Below, piece after piece: positions 8,083 through 15,398 of a stretch of DNA of 64,000 bases; the first letter of the stretch is position 1, and each line of letters begins with the position of its first letter. Under the pieces are notes generated by a model, which saw only the letters and a program-made list of their open reading frames with translations, ran no database searches and had not been told where the DNA came from. Source of the stretch: Candidatus Aenigmatarchaeota archaeon (GTDB lineage Archaea > Aenigmatarchaeota > Aenigmatarchaeia > CG10238-14 > SCSR01). The DNA is taken from NCBI GenBank assembly GCA_016181005.1, contig JACPAE010000001.1:1-64000 (forward strand). Reading direction: 5' to 3'. The position numbers and the translations under genes were made by a program.

Positions 8083-8870
8083 CCAAATAACTGACTTGTC
8101 ATTTCTTGTGCAGCTACACGGATATCTTTGGCGCCATAAATTCCTCGGCCAACTATCGCATGGAATCTTGGTCCTGCGACTTTGGCTGCATCTGAAATCA
8201 CACCGCCTTGCGCAACAAATCCTGGTGCGTAAAAGATAGGACTGATCCCTTGTGACTCGAGAAATTCTCTCAACTGCCTGACATCATCTGGCTTGTTTCC
8301 AGGCGCTACAAAATTAACTACACCCATTTTCGCGGCAAGTAGATACATATCTTCAGGTGCGTCCTCCCTTATGTAACCCGATATATCATATCCCACTAAT
8401 TCCTTGAAAATTGCTGTATAGTCTTTTCCTGCTGGATTTGAAAAGTCGCCGTCCAACTGGCGGTTGTGTGTCATCTTTGATCCAACAATTACTCCAATAC
8501 CAGAGTCTTGAGCAGACTTGGTCCACTCGTACTGCACTATAGGACTGGAGAATGGAAATAATATGACAGCGTCGACACCGGATCTCTTAAGAGCTCCTAT
8601 TATAACCGTGCCCGTATCGGGTATGTCATTCCCCCATTTTTGTCCATCATGTATCAAAGTCTTTCCTGTATAGTCTCTAGCAACTCTAACCCACTGCTTC
8701 CATCCTTCTTCACCGGATACAGCTCCCAACTTGTATCCGCCAATGCCAGGAACATCTGCAGTTGCTTTTACTATATCTTCAAAAGAAGCTTCGCCATTTG
8801 GTCCTCTTTCATGCAAGTCGACATCACAAGCAACAATAATACTTTTGTCAAGCTGGATTATATCGGACAT
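8079..8870 (-). CDS. pyrF: Orotidine 5'-phosphate decarboxylase
   Basis: 263 residues. Strand 1 carries ACDVD, then GYKLG, and the catalytic segment LIHDGQKWGNDIPDTG, a D-x2-K-x3-D spacing rather than the usual DxKxxD; related variants with HQKxxTD spacing are known in one OMP decarboxylase subfamily. GxGIYG near the end (VGRGIYGAKD) is the phosphate-binding loop. It converts OMP to UMP. Overlaps pyrE by 4 bases; no earlier pyrimidine genes are in the window. A TATA-like AGATATTTATATC lies just upstream, so the pair has its own promoter. Confidence 0.85.
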   Translation of the reverse strand: MSDIIQLDKSIIVACDVDLHERGPNGEASFEDIVKATADVPGIGGYKLGAVSGEEGWKQWVRVARDYTGKTLIHDGQKWGNDIPDTGTVIIGALKRSGVDAVILFPFSSPIVQYEWTKSAQDSGIGVIVGSKMTHNRQLDGDFSNPAGKDYTAIFKELVGYDISGYIREDAPEDMYLLAAKMGVVNFVAPGNKPDDVRQLREFLESQGISPIFYAPGFVAQGGVISDAAKVAGPRFHAIVGRGIYGAKDIRVAAQEMTSQLFG

Positions 8871-8932
8871 CTTATGGTTTAATTCGGGAAAAGATATAAA
8901 TATCTAAAACCAATTTCGTAAACCTTAAGAAC

Positions 8933-9730
8933 CTATGGATAGCTGTAACTCAAAACCAAATCTCCTTTCTCGTTTCTCAAAAACAACGTGTCCCCTGCAT
9001 TGTTCCAAATAGCGCCCATGCTGCTCCAATAAATCTCGCTATCAGAGTCAGTTCCTTTCCCGGAATAAACCGTAAACTTGGAATTCCCGCCTGCAACAAA
9101 GTTTGAGAAAGTGTAGACATTCCTTCCGCTGTCATGTATCGTCCATCCGCTAAAGCTAACAGACTCGCCGCAGGAATTCTGGAAAGTCACATATTCGTCA
9201 TTCAGATTGTAGTTGTCGTTGCCCTCTGCGTCGTAGTTGAAGTCAACTATCTGCATGCATACATTCGTCGTCGCAGACCACATTCCCAACTTGCCTGCCT
9301 TCGCCTCAGCCTCGGCATCCTTGAACTCTTGGTAATACTTTTCTCCCGGATTGAGAAGATAGACTGACGCATAGCCATCCTTGACCATCTGCAGGTTGAC
9401 GAACGAACCGTCCACAAAAATATACCTCAGCAGCCTGTTGTACTTGTCCCTGTCAACTGCTGTCGGCTCCAGATTGACAGACTTGTTCCCAACCATACTT
9501 TCCAAATGCTCCTTCGCTTCTTTATAGTAAATCTCGTTGCTCTCGGGCGAGTTTATTCCAAGCAGCCTCACTCTTTCCCCGTTCTCCAGTTCTACCGTGT
9601 CGCCGTCTACCACCCTGCTCACAACAGCAACTTCATCCGGAAGAACTGTCTGAGCGGTTTTAGACTGGGTGCAGCCTGCAAAAAGAATCAGAACTGCAAA
9701 AGATGCGATTAGATACATCCTATGCTTCAT
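8933..9730 (-). CDS. Secreted thermonuclease-like lipoprotein with lamin-tail domain
   Basis: 265 residues. N-terminal lipoprotein-type signal (AVLILFAGC). Residues about 35-155 form a staphylococcal-nuclease fold: VSRVVDGDTVELENGERVRLLGI, with the Asp/Arg catalytic set also in ESNEIYYKEA and DKYNRLLRYIFV. The C-terminal part (about 160-265) resembles a lamin-tail (LTD) beta-sandwich (YVTFQNSCGESVSFSGWTI, GDTLFLRNEKGD). This combination is common in secreted nucleases of archaea and bacteria and fits scavenging of external nucleic acid. Single-gene unit on this strand. Confidence 0.88.
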   Translation of the reverse strand: MKHRMYLIASFAVLILFAGCTQSKTAQTVLPDEVAVVSRVVDGDTVELENGERVRLLGINSPESNEIYYKEAKEHLESMVGNKSVNLEPTAVDRDKYNRLLRYIFVDGSFVNLQMVKDGYASVYLLNPGEKYYQEFKDAEAEAKAGKLGMWSATTNVCMQIVDFNYDAEGNDNYNLNDEYVTFQNSCGESVSFSGWTIHDSGRNVYTFSNFVAGGNSKFTVYSGKGTDSDSEIYWSSMGAIWNNAGDTLFLRNEKGDLVLSYSYP

Positions 9731-9759
9731 AATGAAAATGAGCAGATTATAAATAAGAA

Positions 9760-9993
9760 CTAGCCAGCTATCGCGCCTTTCTCGAACTTTACCCCGCCCT
9801 CGAACGCATTTTTATCCTTCTTCCCATATTCCTCTATGGCTTCCGAAAGTAGCTTGCTCCCCATTTTTTCAGAGCATTCGCGGCAGACTGTCACAGCCTT
9901 GTGAGTATTCTCATCGCCGGCAGAAAAAACAATTCCTTCCTTCTTGCATATGGTGCATTTTCCCTCGAAAGTGGCGGAAAGTTTTATTTTCAT
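9760..9993 (-). CDS. Small CxxC-CxxC zinc protein
   Basis: 77 residues with one four-Cys site (GKCTICKKEG and VTVCRECSEKMG) and a helical C-terminal half. It resembles small archaeal zinc-binding proteins of unknown role. Start ATG follows a TATA-like element (TTTATCTCATTAAATC on this strand). It ends about 30 bases from the nuclease gene start, same direction. Confidence 0.6.
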   Translation of the reverse strand: MKIKLSATFEGKCTICKKEGIVFSAGDENTHKAVTVCRECSEKMGSKLLSEAIEEYGKKDKNAFEGGVKFEKGAIAG

Positions 9994-10055
9994 TTCAGAT
10001 ATTTCGATTTAATGAGATAAATGCTTTCGAATTTCGGGGAAATTTTTCTTGATAA

Positions 10056-10143
10056 CTTTATATGTAATGAAACCAAAATAATTTTATAAATTAAAGAGGT
10101 GTAAAAGTTGGCTGCAGCAGCTAAGAAAAGAAGAAGACGATAA
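10056..10143 (+). other. Tiny transcription unit with an 11-codon basic ORF
   Basis: A TATA-like CTTTATATG (10056-10064) is followed by a strong ribosome-binding site GAGGTG (10096-10101), a 6-base spacer and TTG at 10108, opening an 11-codon frame MAAAAKKRRRR that ends at 10143. A T-rich run follows. Promoter, ribosome site and start are better than for many longer genes here. It could be a basic mini-protein, a remnant of a histone-tail-like gene, or the leader of a small RNA. Confidence 0.35.
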
Positions 10144-10185
10144 ATCATTTGTTTGACTGTTTCGGTCTGAGTTTGTTTTCATTTT

Positions 10186-10596
10186 TTATATTCTAAACTC
10201 ATACCACCTTACTTTTCTGCCCTCCACCAACTCTTTTATTTTCCTCTGATTTCTGCTGAGGAAACTTTTGCCTGATTTTATTTCGCAGAAAACAATTTCT
10301 TTCGGACTGCCGTCGGAATTTCCATGGAAGATAACAAAATCTATCGGGTCTCCCATCCACCTTATGTCATGCGGATCGTAGGAGAATTTGTCCAAAAACG
10401 GAACCAGCTTCTCCAAAGTCTTCCCCGAGAGTGTTCTTGCGCTTCTTGAAATCGCATCTTCCCTTATTCTCTCCTCCTCTGCTTCTATCCAATCCTTAAC
10501 CTTTCTTTCGAACTTGAACCTCCACTCGAGGTTCTTGTAAAGGAGATATGCTATCACCAGACCAAGTACAACTATAGCAATCTCAAGAAGCGCCAT
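10186..10596 (-). CDS. Membrane-anchored Holliday-junction-resolvase-related nuclease
   Basis: 136 residues. An N-terminal transmembrane segment (LLEIAIVVLGLVIAYLL) is followed by a charged linker and a restriction-endonuclease-like core: GDPIDFVIF and VFCEIKSGKSFLS give the D...ExK catalytic pattern. It matches the Endonuc_Holl family (archaeal Holliday-junction-resolvase-related proteins) whose biological substrate is not established. Convergent with nothing upstream; divergent to the DedA gene with 44 bases between starts. Confidence 0.8.
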   Translation of the reverse strand: MALLEIAIVVLGLVIAYLLYKNLEWRFKFERKVKDWIEAEEERIREDAISRSARTLSGKTLEKLVPFLDKFSYDPHDIRWMGDPIDFVIFHGNSDGSPKEIVFCEIKSGKSFLSRNQRKIKELVEGRKVRWYEFRI

Positions 10597-10640
10597 CAGC
10601 TCACCGTTTAATATTTTAACTTCGGTTATAAGAAATTTAT

Positions 10641-11264
10641 ATGGCGTTCGCAGAGCTCAATGCATTGATTCTGTTTTTCGTAAACTTCCTTACGGACTTG
10701 GTAGCCGCCATAGGCTATCCTGGAATTTTCGTCCTGATGGCAATGGAAAGCGCGACTCTTCCCGTCCCCAGCGAAGTCGTGGTGCCGTTCGCGGGATATC
10801 TTGCGTTACAAGGAGTGTTCGACTTTTGGGCGGTCGTGATTGTGAGCTCGCTTGCGAACTTGGCAGGCTCTCTAGTTGCTTATGCCGTCGGATTCTATCT
10901 TGGAAGGGGGTTCATTTTGAAATACGGCAAGTATGTGCTCCTGAAGGAAAGAGTACTTGCTATTGCAGAGGAATGGTTCAAAAAGTACGGCGATAGGGCG
11001 GTGTTCTTCAGCAGGATGCTGCCTGTAATAAGGACATTCATCTCGCTGCCGGCAGGAGTTGGAAAGATGCACCTGCCCAAATTCATTTTCTACACTTTCA
11101 TCGGGTCGTTGCCGTGGAACTTCACACTCGCCTACTTGGGCTTTTGGCTCGGAGACAAATGGATGGTAATATTGGACTATTCTCATTGGATAAGCTTTGC
11201 TGTGGTTGTTGCAGTCGCCACTATCATAATCCTGCATTTCGTCAGGAAAAGGAAATCACTTTAG
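10641..11264 (+). CDS. DedA family membrane protein
   Basis: 207 residues, about five hydrophobic segments. Family landmarks are visible: GIFVLMAMESATLPVPSEVV (conserved E...P.PSE), FSRMLPVIRTFISLPAG (FxRxxPxxRTFxSxxAG) and the SLPWNFTLAYLGFWLG segment. DedA/VTT proteins are scramblase- or transporter-like half-helix proteins for lipids. A TATA-like AAATTTATATGG overlaps the start, implying a leaderless mRNA. A second DedA-like gene lies at 12021. Confidence 0.9.
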   Translation: MAFAELNALILFFVNFLTDLVAAIGYPGIFVLMAMESATLPVPSEVVVPFAGYLALQGVFDFWAVVIVSSLANLAGSLVAYAVGFYLGRGFILKYGKYVLLKERVLAIAEEWFKKYGDRAVFFSRMLPVIRTFISLPAGVGKMHLPKFIFYTFIGSLPWNFTLAYLGFWLGDKWMVILDYSHWISFAVVVAVATIIILHFVRKRKSL

Positions 11265-11792
11265 CAAGTCGACAGCAGCGCCGCCGATGGAAGCCGGCAG
11301 TGTCACAAGCGCCACCCTTTTGAACGCGACATCTATAGCAGTATCCCACGGCGCCTTTTCCAGCAGGGTGAGAAACAGCGAGACTGTGAAGAATGCCATC
11401 AAGTATGTGACAAACAATCTTTTTGTGAATTCCCGGAAAACAATTCTTCCCTCAAATGTTACCTTGTGGTAGCGCGTGTAAAATAGTAGAAGCGCCAGCG
11501 TAAACAAATTGATTAGCATGAGCAAAATAATATTTGACCCTGGTAGCTGTGCTCCCAACTCCCATACTTCTCCAGTAACCATGAATGGGAATGCTAAAAT
11601 AATCGAGCCGATGAAAATTTGCGCCATGTCCCTTACTTCAATCTCTTTAAGATACAGCGGGTGCAGTGTGGCAATAATTTTGCCTCCCCTCTCCATCAGG
11701 GCTTTGATTTGAAACAAGCCACGCGGGGTTTTTACTATGTTCTCTTCAATTTTGACTATTTCTTGCTTCTGCTCTTTCTTTTTCCTTGGCAT
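11256..11792 (-). CDS. DUF2391 membrane protein
   Basis: 178 residues: basic N-terminus (MPRKKKEQK), about 60 cytoplasmic residues, then four hydrophobic segments (IFIGSIILAFPFMVTGEVW; IILLMLINLFTLALLLFY; LFVTYLMAFFTVSLFLTLL; VALVTLPASIGGAAVDLL). The FPFMVTGEVWELG motif is characteristic of DUF2391, a family of unknown function. Overlaps the end of the convergent DedA gene by 9 bases. Confidence 0.75.
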   Translation of the reverse strand: MPRKKKEQKQEIVKIEENIVKTPRGLFQIKALMERGGKIIATLHPLYLKEIEVRDMAQIFIGSIILAFPFMVTGEVWELGAQLPGSNIILLMLINLFTLALLLFYTRYHKVTFEGRIVFREFTKRLFVTYLMAFFTVSLFLTLLEKAPWDTAIDVAFKRVALVTLPASIGGAAVDLLK

Positions 11793-11840
11793 GCGACCGC
11801 GTAAAAATTTATTGAATTGTATTATGAATTTTCAGTTAAA

Positions 11841-11951
11841 TAGTCCCGCCAGGATTCGAACCTGGGTCTCAAGGGTTCTTCTTCTTTCATCTTTTTTTCA
11901 GAGCTTTGTGAATCCAAAGCCTTGCGTGCTTGGCCACTACACTACGGGACT
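11841..11951 (-). tRNA. tRNA-Gln (UUG) with intron at 37/38
   Basis: Acceptor AGTCCCG pairs CGGGACT with A73; D stem GTGT/GCAC; T arm CCAGG-TTCGAAT-CCTGG. Anticodon stem CAAGG/CCTTG with loop CTTTGG...C gives anticodon TTG. An intron of about 38 bases (about 11876-11913), purine-rich, sits after position 37, the canonical archaeal site. Exact ends may shift by a base or two. No encoded CCA. Confidence 0.9.
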
Positions 11952-12020
11952 GTCCGCTTATCAACTTGCTTTGCCGTTTTATTATATATAGCTCCAAATA
12001 GTGAAATAGTGATTTAGGCG

Positions 12021-12527
12021 ATGGCTCTCGAAACGTTCCTCAGTCTGATTCAGGGACATACTATCATAAGCTACATAGCCATCTTCTTGTCGAGCTTCAT
12101 CGGCAGCTCCACTTTCCTGGTTCCGATAATTCCCATACCGTCTTACGTGCCTATTCTTTTCGGGATTGCTGAAGGACTGAATCCGTTGATGGTTGGGTTG
12201 ATTGCAGGTGCAGGCTCTGCGATGGGCGATGTCATAGGCTACTTCATAGGGTTGGGCGGCAGCACTGCTATAGAGACAATAAGACACAAGACTCCGAAGT
12301 TTCTCAAGCGATTTGAAAAGTTTTTCTCCGGAATAGGTTTCTGGACTGTTCTTACGTTTGCGTTTATCCCGTTTCCCTTCGACATCATAGGCGCAATGAG
12401 CGGAGCATCAAAGTACGAGTTCAAGAAATTTTTGCTTGCTTTGATGATTGGCAGGATTGCAAGGTCGCTGCTATTGGCTTACACCGGGATGTGGATTTTA
12501 TCATGGATTGACGGCTTTTTCACATAG
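12021..12527 (+). CDS. Second DedA/VTT-like membrane protein
   Basis: 168 residues with about four hydrophobic segments. It shares with DedA/VTT proteins the P-rich first re-entrant region (FLVPIIPIPSYVPILFGIAEGLNP), GxGSxxGDxxGYxxG (AGAGSAMGDVIGYFIGLGG) and FIPFPFDIIGAMSGAS in place of the Arg-rich segment. It is shorter and more diverged than the 10641 gene. Ends 8 bases before pth2, so likely the same transcript. Confidence 0.75.
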   Translation: MALETFLSLIQGHTIISYIAIFLSSFIGSSTFLVPIIPIPSYVPILFGIAEGLNPLMVGLIAGAGSAMGDVIGYFIGLGGSTAIETIRHKTPKFLKRFEKFFSGIGFWTVLTFAFIPFPFDIIGAMSGASKYEFKKFLLALMIGRIARSLLLAYTGMWILSWIDGFFT

Positions 12528-12535
12528 TTGGTGCC

Positions 12536-12877
12536 ATGTACAAGCAAGTGATTGTAGTAAGGAAAGATTTGAAGATGGGGAAGGGCAAGCTGCTTGCCCA
12601 TGTACTGCATGCGGCCATAGGATCGCTGAGACTGGCGGACGAAGAGGTGACAGAGATGTGGGAGAATGAAGGCGCGAAGAAAGTTGTGCTGAAGGTGAGT
12701 GACATCAAGGAGATTAAAGAGATAGAGGAAAAGCTTAAGAAAAATAAAGTTCCTCATTTCTTGGTGAGGGACGCCGGCTTGACGCAGCTGAAGAAGGGCA
12801 CGATAACGGCAGTCGGCATCGGCCCGGTCGAAGAGAAAAAGATAGATAAAATAACTGGAAAGCTAAAGCTGTTGTAA
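12536..12877 (+). CDS. pth2: Peptidyl-tRNA hydrolase 2
   Basis: 113 residues, the full length of archaeal/eukaryotic Pth2. Conserved segments: YKQVIVVRKDLKMGKGKLLAHVLHA (catalytic H and K-G-K loop), GAKKVVLKV, HFLVRDAGLTQLKKGTITAVGIGP (DAGxTQ...GT.T..GIGP). It recycles tRNA from prematurely released peptidyl-tRNA. Followed 8 bases later by a glycosyltransferase gene. Confidence 0.95.
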   Translation: MYKQVIVVRKDLKMGKGKLLAHVLHAAIGSLRLADEEVTEMWENEGAKKVVLKVSDIKEIKEIEEKLKKNKVPHFLVRDAGLTQLKKGTITAVGIGPVEEKKIDKITGKLKLL

Positions 12878-12885
12878 GTGGTTCC

Positions 12886-14112
12886 ATGAATATTTTACAG
12901 GTCATTTACATCGGCATCTTAATCACGCTGAGCTACTTCACGATTTTCCACCTTATCTTGTGGTTCGAGAACAGGGGCAATCTGAAGCGCGGTAGAATTA
13001 AAGACGGCGATCTGCCCAGGGTCACTGTTTTGGTTCCGGCATACAATGAGAGGGAAAATATCGCAAGCACGCTGGAAAACTTGCTGGCTGTCGACTATCC
13101 GAAGAGCAAGCTTGAGATAATAGTGATTGATGACGGGAGCAAGGACAATACTTTCGAGATTGCCCAGAGGTTCAAGTCAAAGCACTTGAAGGTCATAAGG
13201 AAGAGGAACAGCGGAAAGGCTTCAACGCTGAATTACGGCATAAGGCTCGCGAAGCATGATTTTGTTGCGGTGATGGATGCAGACAGTTTCTTGGACAAAA
13301 ATGCCCTTAGACAATGCATGGCATGCTTTGACGACGAAAAAGTGGCCGCGGTTACATCCCACATACTTGTCAAGAGGACGAAGGGTTTGTGGGAAAAGCT
13401 TCAGGATATAGAATATATGATTGTCGCCGCCATGAGAAAGGCGGAGGAATATGTGAATATTATAGCCGTGACTCCTGGACCTTTGGGTGTCTATAGGAAG
13501 AAGGATCTGGTCAAGGTCGGCGGGTTCGATGAAAAGAACCTTATCGAGGATGTGGAGATCGCGTGGAGGCTTTTGAAGCACGGCTACAAGATAAGGATGG
13601 CTTTTGACGCAATGGTTTACAGCATTTATCCAGACAATTTGAAGATGTGGTGGCGCCAAAGGAAGAGATGGGTGATTGGCGGATTGCAGACTTTCTTCAA
13701 GTATTCGCACACGATGTTTGACAGGAAATCGCACGGCGTGGGCAACTTCATCGTTCCTGCCTCTTTAATAGGTTACATACTTGCGCTGTTGGGAACCAGC
13801 ATTTTCTCATATATCATCCTGTCAAGACTGATGAACTTTTTACTGTACGTGATTGCAGCTCTTGCGGTGGGTGCGAATCCTCTTCTAGGGATTGACTTTA
13901 GCTACAATGTCGACCTGCTCTTTGTTTACGGCATGATGATGTTCCTGATCTCTCTTGCAGTCCTAAGGCTCAGCTTTAGGGTGCACGGTTACAGGCCGAA
14001 TTTCTTTATTCTGCTTCTCTTCATAGCCGTCTACCCTTTGCTCTCAACACTAAACCTTTTAATCTCAGCATACAACTTTTTCAGAGGAGAAAGAGGGTGG
14101 CTGACTAAATGA
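12886..14112 (+). CDS. Membrane-bound family 2 glycosyltransferase
   Basis: 408 residues. One N-terminal span, a GT-A catalytic domain (about 40-280) with VTVLVPAYNERENI, VIDDGSKDNT, VMDADSFLD (DxD), EDVEIAWRL and QRKRWVIGG (Q-x2-RW), then three to four C-terminal spans. This is the processive GT2 architecture (hyaluronan/cellulose/poly-GlcNAc synthase-like) that makes and extrudes a polysaccharide. Product unknown. The next gene overlaps its stop by 4 bases. Confidence 0.9.
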   Translation: MNILQVIYIGILITLSYFTIFHLILWFENRGNLKRGRIKDGDLPRVTVLVPAYNERENIASTLENLLAVDYPKSKLEIIVIDDGSKDNTFEIAQRFKSKHLKVIRKRNSGKASTLNYGIRLAKHDFVAVMDADSFLDKNALRQCMACFDDEKVAAVTSHILVKRTKGLWEKLQDIEYMIVAAMRKAEEYVNIIAVTPGPLGVYRKKDLVKVGGFDEKNLIEDVEIAWRLLKHGYKIRMAFDAMVYSIYPDNLKMWWRQRKRWVIGGLQTFFKYSHTMFDRKSHGVGNFIVPASLIGYILALLGTSIFSYIILSRLMNFLLYVIAALAVGANPLLGIDFSYNVDLLFVYGMMMFLISLAVLRLSFRVHGYRPNFFILLLFIAVYPLLSTLNLLISAYNFFRGERGWLTK

Positions 14113-14759
14113 AGAGGATATTCGCGCAGGCCGCGCTGTTTTCACTGCTGATACTTTTGCTTGGGATAATGATAGGGATTTGGATAGACAACTACCGCCT
14201 GTCTTCAATCAGGGAGTCGTTGTCAAGCGCGGACGTAAACTCGGACGACGCAAGGCTTCTCGGCGTTTACCTTCAGAGATTCGGCGAAAGCTACTGCAAT
14301 GTCGCCTTGGAGAAGAACCTCGAGTACAACGATAAAATTTACAGCGAAGGGAGGGATATAGAAAGAAAGATAGAGTCAAACGTATTCACTCCGGAAGTCC
14401 AGCAGGAGTGGAGAAGGTACTCCTTATTGCAGACACAGTTCTGGCTTAACAGCGTGGACCTGAAGGAAAGGTGCAGCTTCAATTACAGCACTGTTGTCTA
14501 CTTGTCAAGGCAAAACTCCGATTCGACATTGGAGGAGATTGACAGCAAGGTTCAATCTGGCATACTGTTGGATCTGAAGGAAAGGTGTGGCAGGCAGATG
14601 ATGCTTATCCCCATAACAGCAGACGTAAACCTCACTGTGGTTGATGCCATAAAAGGCCAGTTCAATATCACGCAGTATCCTGCCGTCATAGTCGACGAAA
14701 GTTTTGTCTTCGAAGGCCTTGTGTCAGAGGATACTCTTAATGAATTGCTCAAGTGTTAG
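14109..14759 (+). CDS. Membrane-anchored thioredoxin-fold-like protein
   Basis: 216 residues: one N-terminal span (about 5-27), a helical extracytoplasmic region, and a C-terminal segment resembling the second half of a thioredoxin fold (VDAIKGQFNITQYPAVIVDESFVFEGL with a cis-Pro-like QYPAV). No CxxC is present, only scattered Cys (ESYCNVA, KERCSF, KERCGR, ELLKC). Overlaps the glycosyltransferase stop, so coupled to it; a role in assembling the extracellular product is conceivable. Confidence 0.6.
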   Translation: MKRIFAQAALFSLLILLLGIMIGIWIDNYRLSSIRESLSSADVNSDDARLLGVYLQRFGESYCNVALEKNLEYNDKIYSEGRDIERKIESNVFTPEVQQEWRRYSLLQTQFWLNSVDLKERCSFNYSTVVYLSRQNSDSTLEEIDSKVQSGILLDLKERCGRQMMLIPITADVNLTVVDAIKGQFNITQYPAVIVDESFVFEGLVSEDTLNELLKC

Positions 14760-15298
14760 ACAGTTATGTTCATCGACGCCATGAGAAACTTTATCGTTGC
14801 GCGGTCGAGTTCCTGCGAGGTTTTGCCTTTTATGTAAACCGCGCCGTCGTGCATCTCCACCGAAGTCTCGTCTGCCATTGAAGGAGGCACAAGAACAATT
14901 ATCAGATTTTCATTGCTGCCGGTCAGATTCTCAAAAGAGTCCACTTCCATGCCGTACACGGGCACGTTCCAGTTGAACGTCAAATAGGCTATTCTTAACT
15001 TGTAGGCGATTTCGAAAGAGTTTACAGCCACAATGCCGTTGTCAGTTGAATTAACGTAAACTATGGTGACGTCTTGTATGTCGGGATTCCACATCGTGTT
15101 CAGAACAGCTTCCCTGTCAGGATAAATAGGCACTGCATCAGAGCTTCTCAGGTCGTCCCTGAATGTGATGTCCTGCCCGTAGAACGTGTAGCTCGTAATC
15201 GGTGTTGTCTGCTGGTAGTAGAAAATTCCTGCTGCGGCAATGATAGCCACGATTACTGTGAAAATTAATGCGCGATTCATGCTAAATTTGAATTTCAT
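14756..15298 (-). CDS. Membrane-anchored extracellular protein, unknown
   Basis: 180 residues. N-terminal uncleaved anchor (RALIFTVIVAIIAAAGIFYY), then a beta-rich extracytoplasmic domain with several N-glycosylation sequons (NST, NLT, NIT). No recognised family. Convergent with and overlapping the preceding gene by 4 bases. Confidence 0.55.
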   Translation of the reverse strand: MKFKFSMNRALIFTVIVAIIAAAGIFYYQQTTPITSYTFYGQDITFRDDLRSSDAVPIYPDREAVLNTMWNPDIQDVTIVYVNSTDNGIVAVNSFEIAYKLRIAYLTFNWNVPVYGMEVDSFENLTGSNENLIIVLVPPSMADETSVEMHDGAVYIKGKTSQELDRATIKFLMASMNITV

Positions 15299-15339
15299 AG
15301 AATTAGAGATGTGACGTGAAGTATTAAAAACTTGTGGAA

Positions 15340-15398
15340 TTTAAGAAAAAGGAAAAAAAGGGAAAGTAAAGTGAATTCCCTTTTTAGGTAGACAGCAC
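15340..15398 (-). terminator. Probable terminator of the S-layer gene
   Basis: On the minus strand, just after the S-layer stop codon, a perfect 9-bp stem (AAAAGGGAA with TTCCCTTTT, 15376-15384 and 15356-15364) encloses an 11-base loop and runs into a T-rich tract. Such a stem plus T run fits intrinsic termination or 3'-end stabilisation of a very abundant mRNA. Confidence 0.55.
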
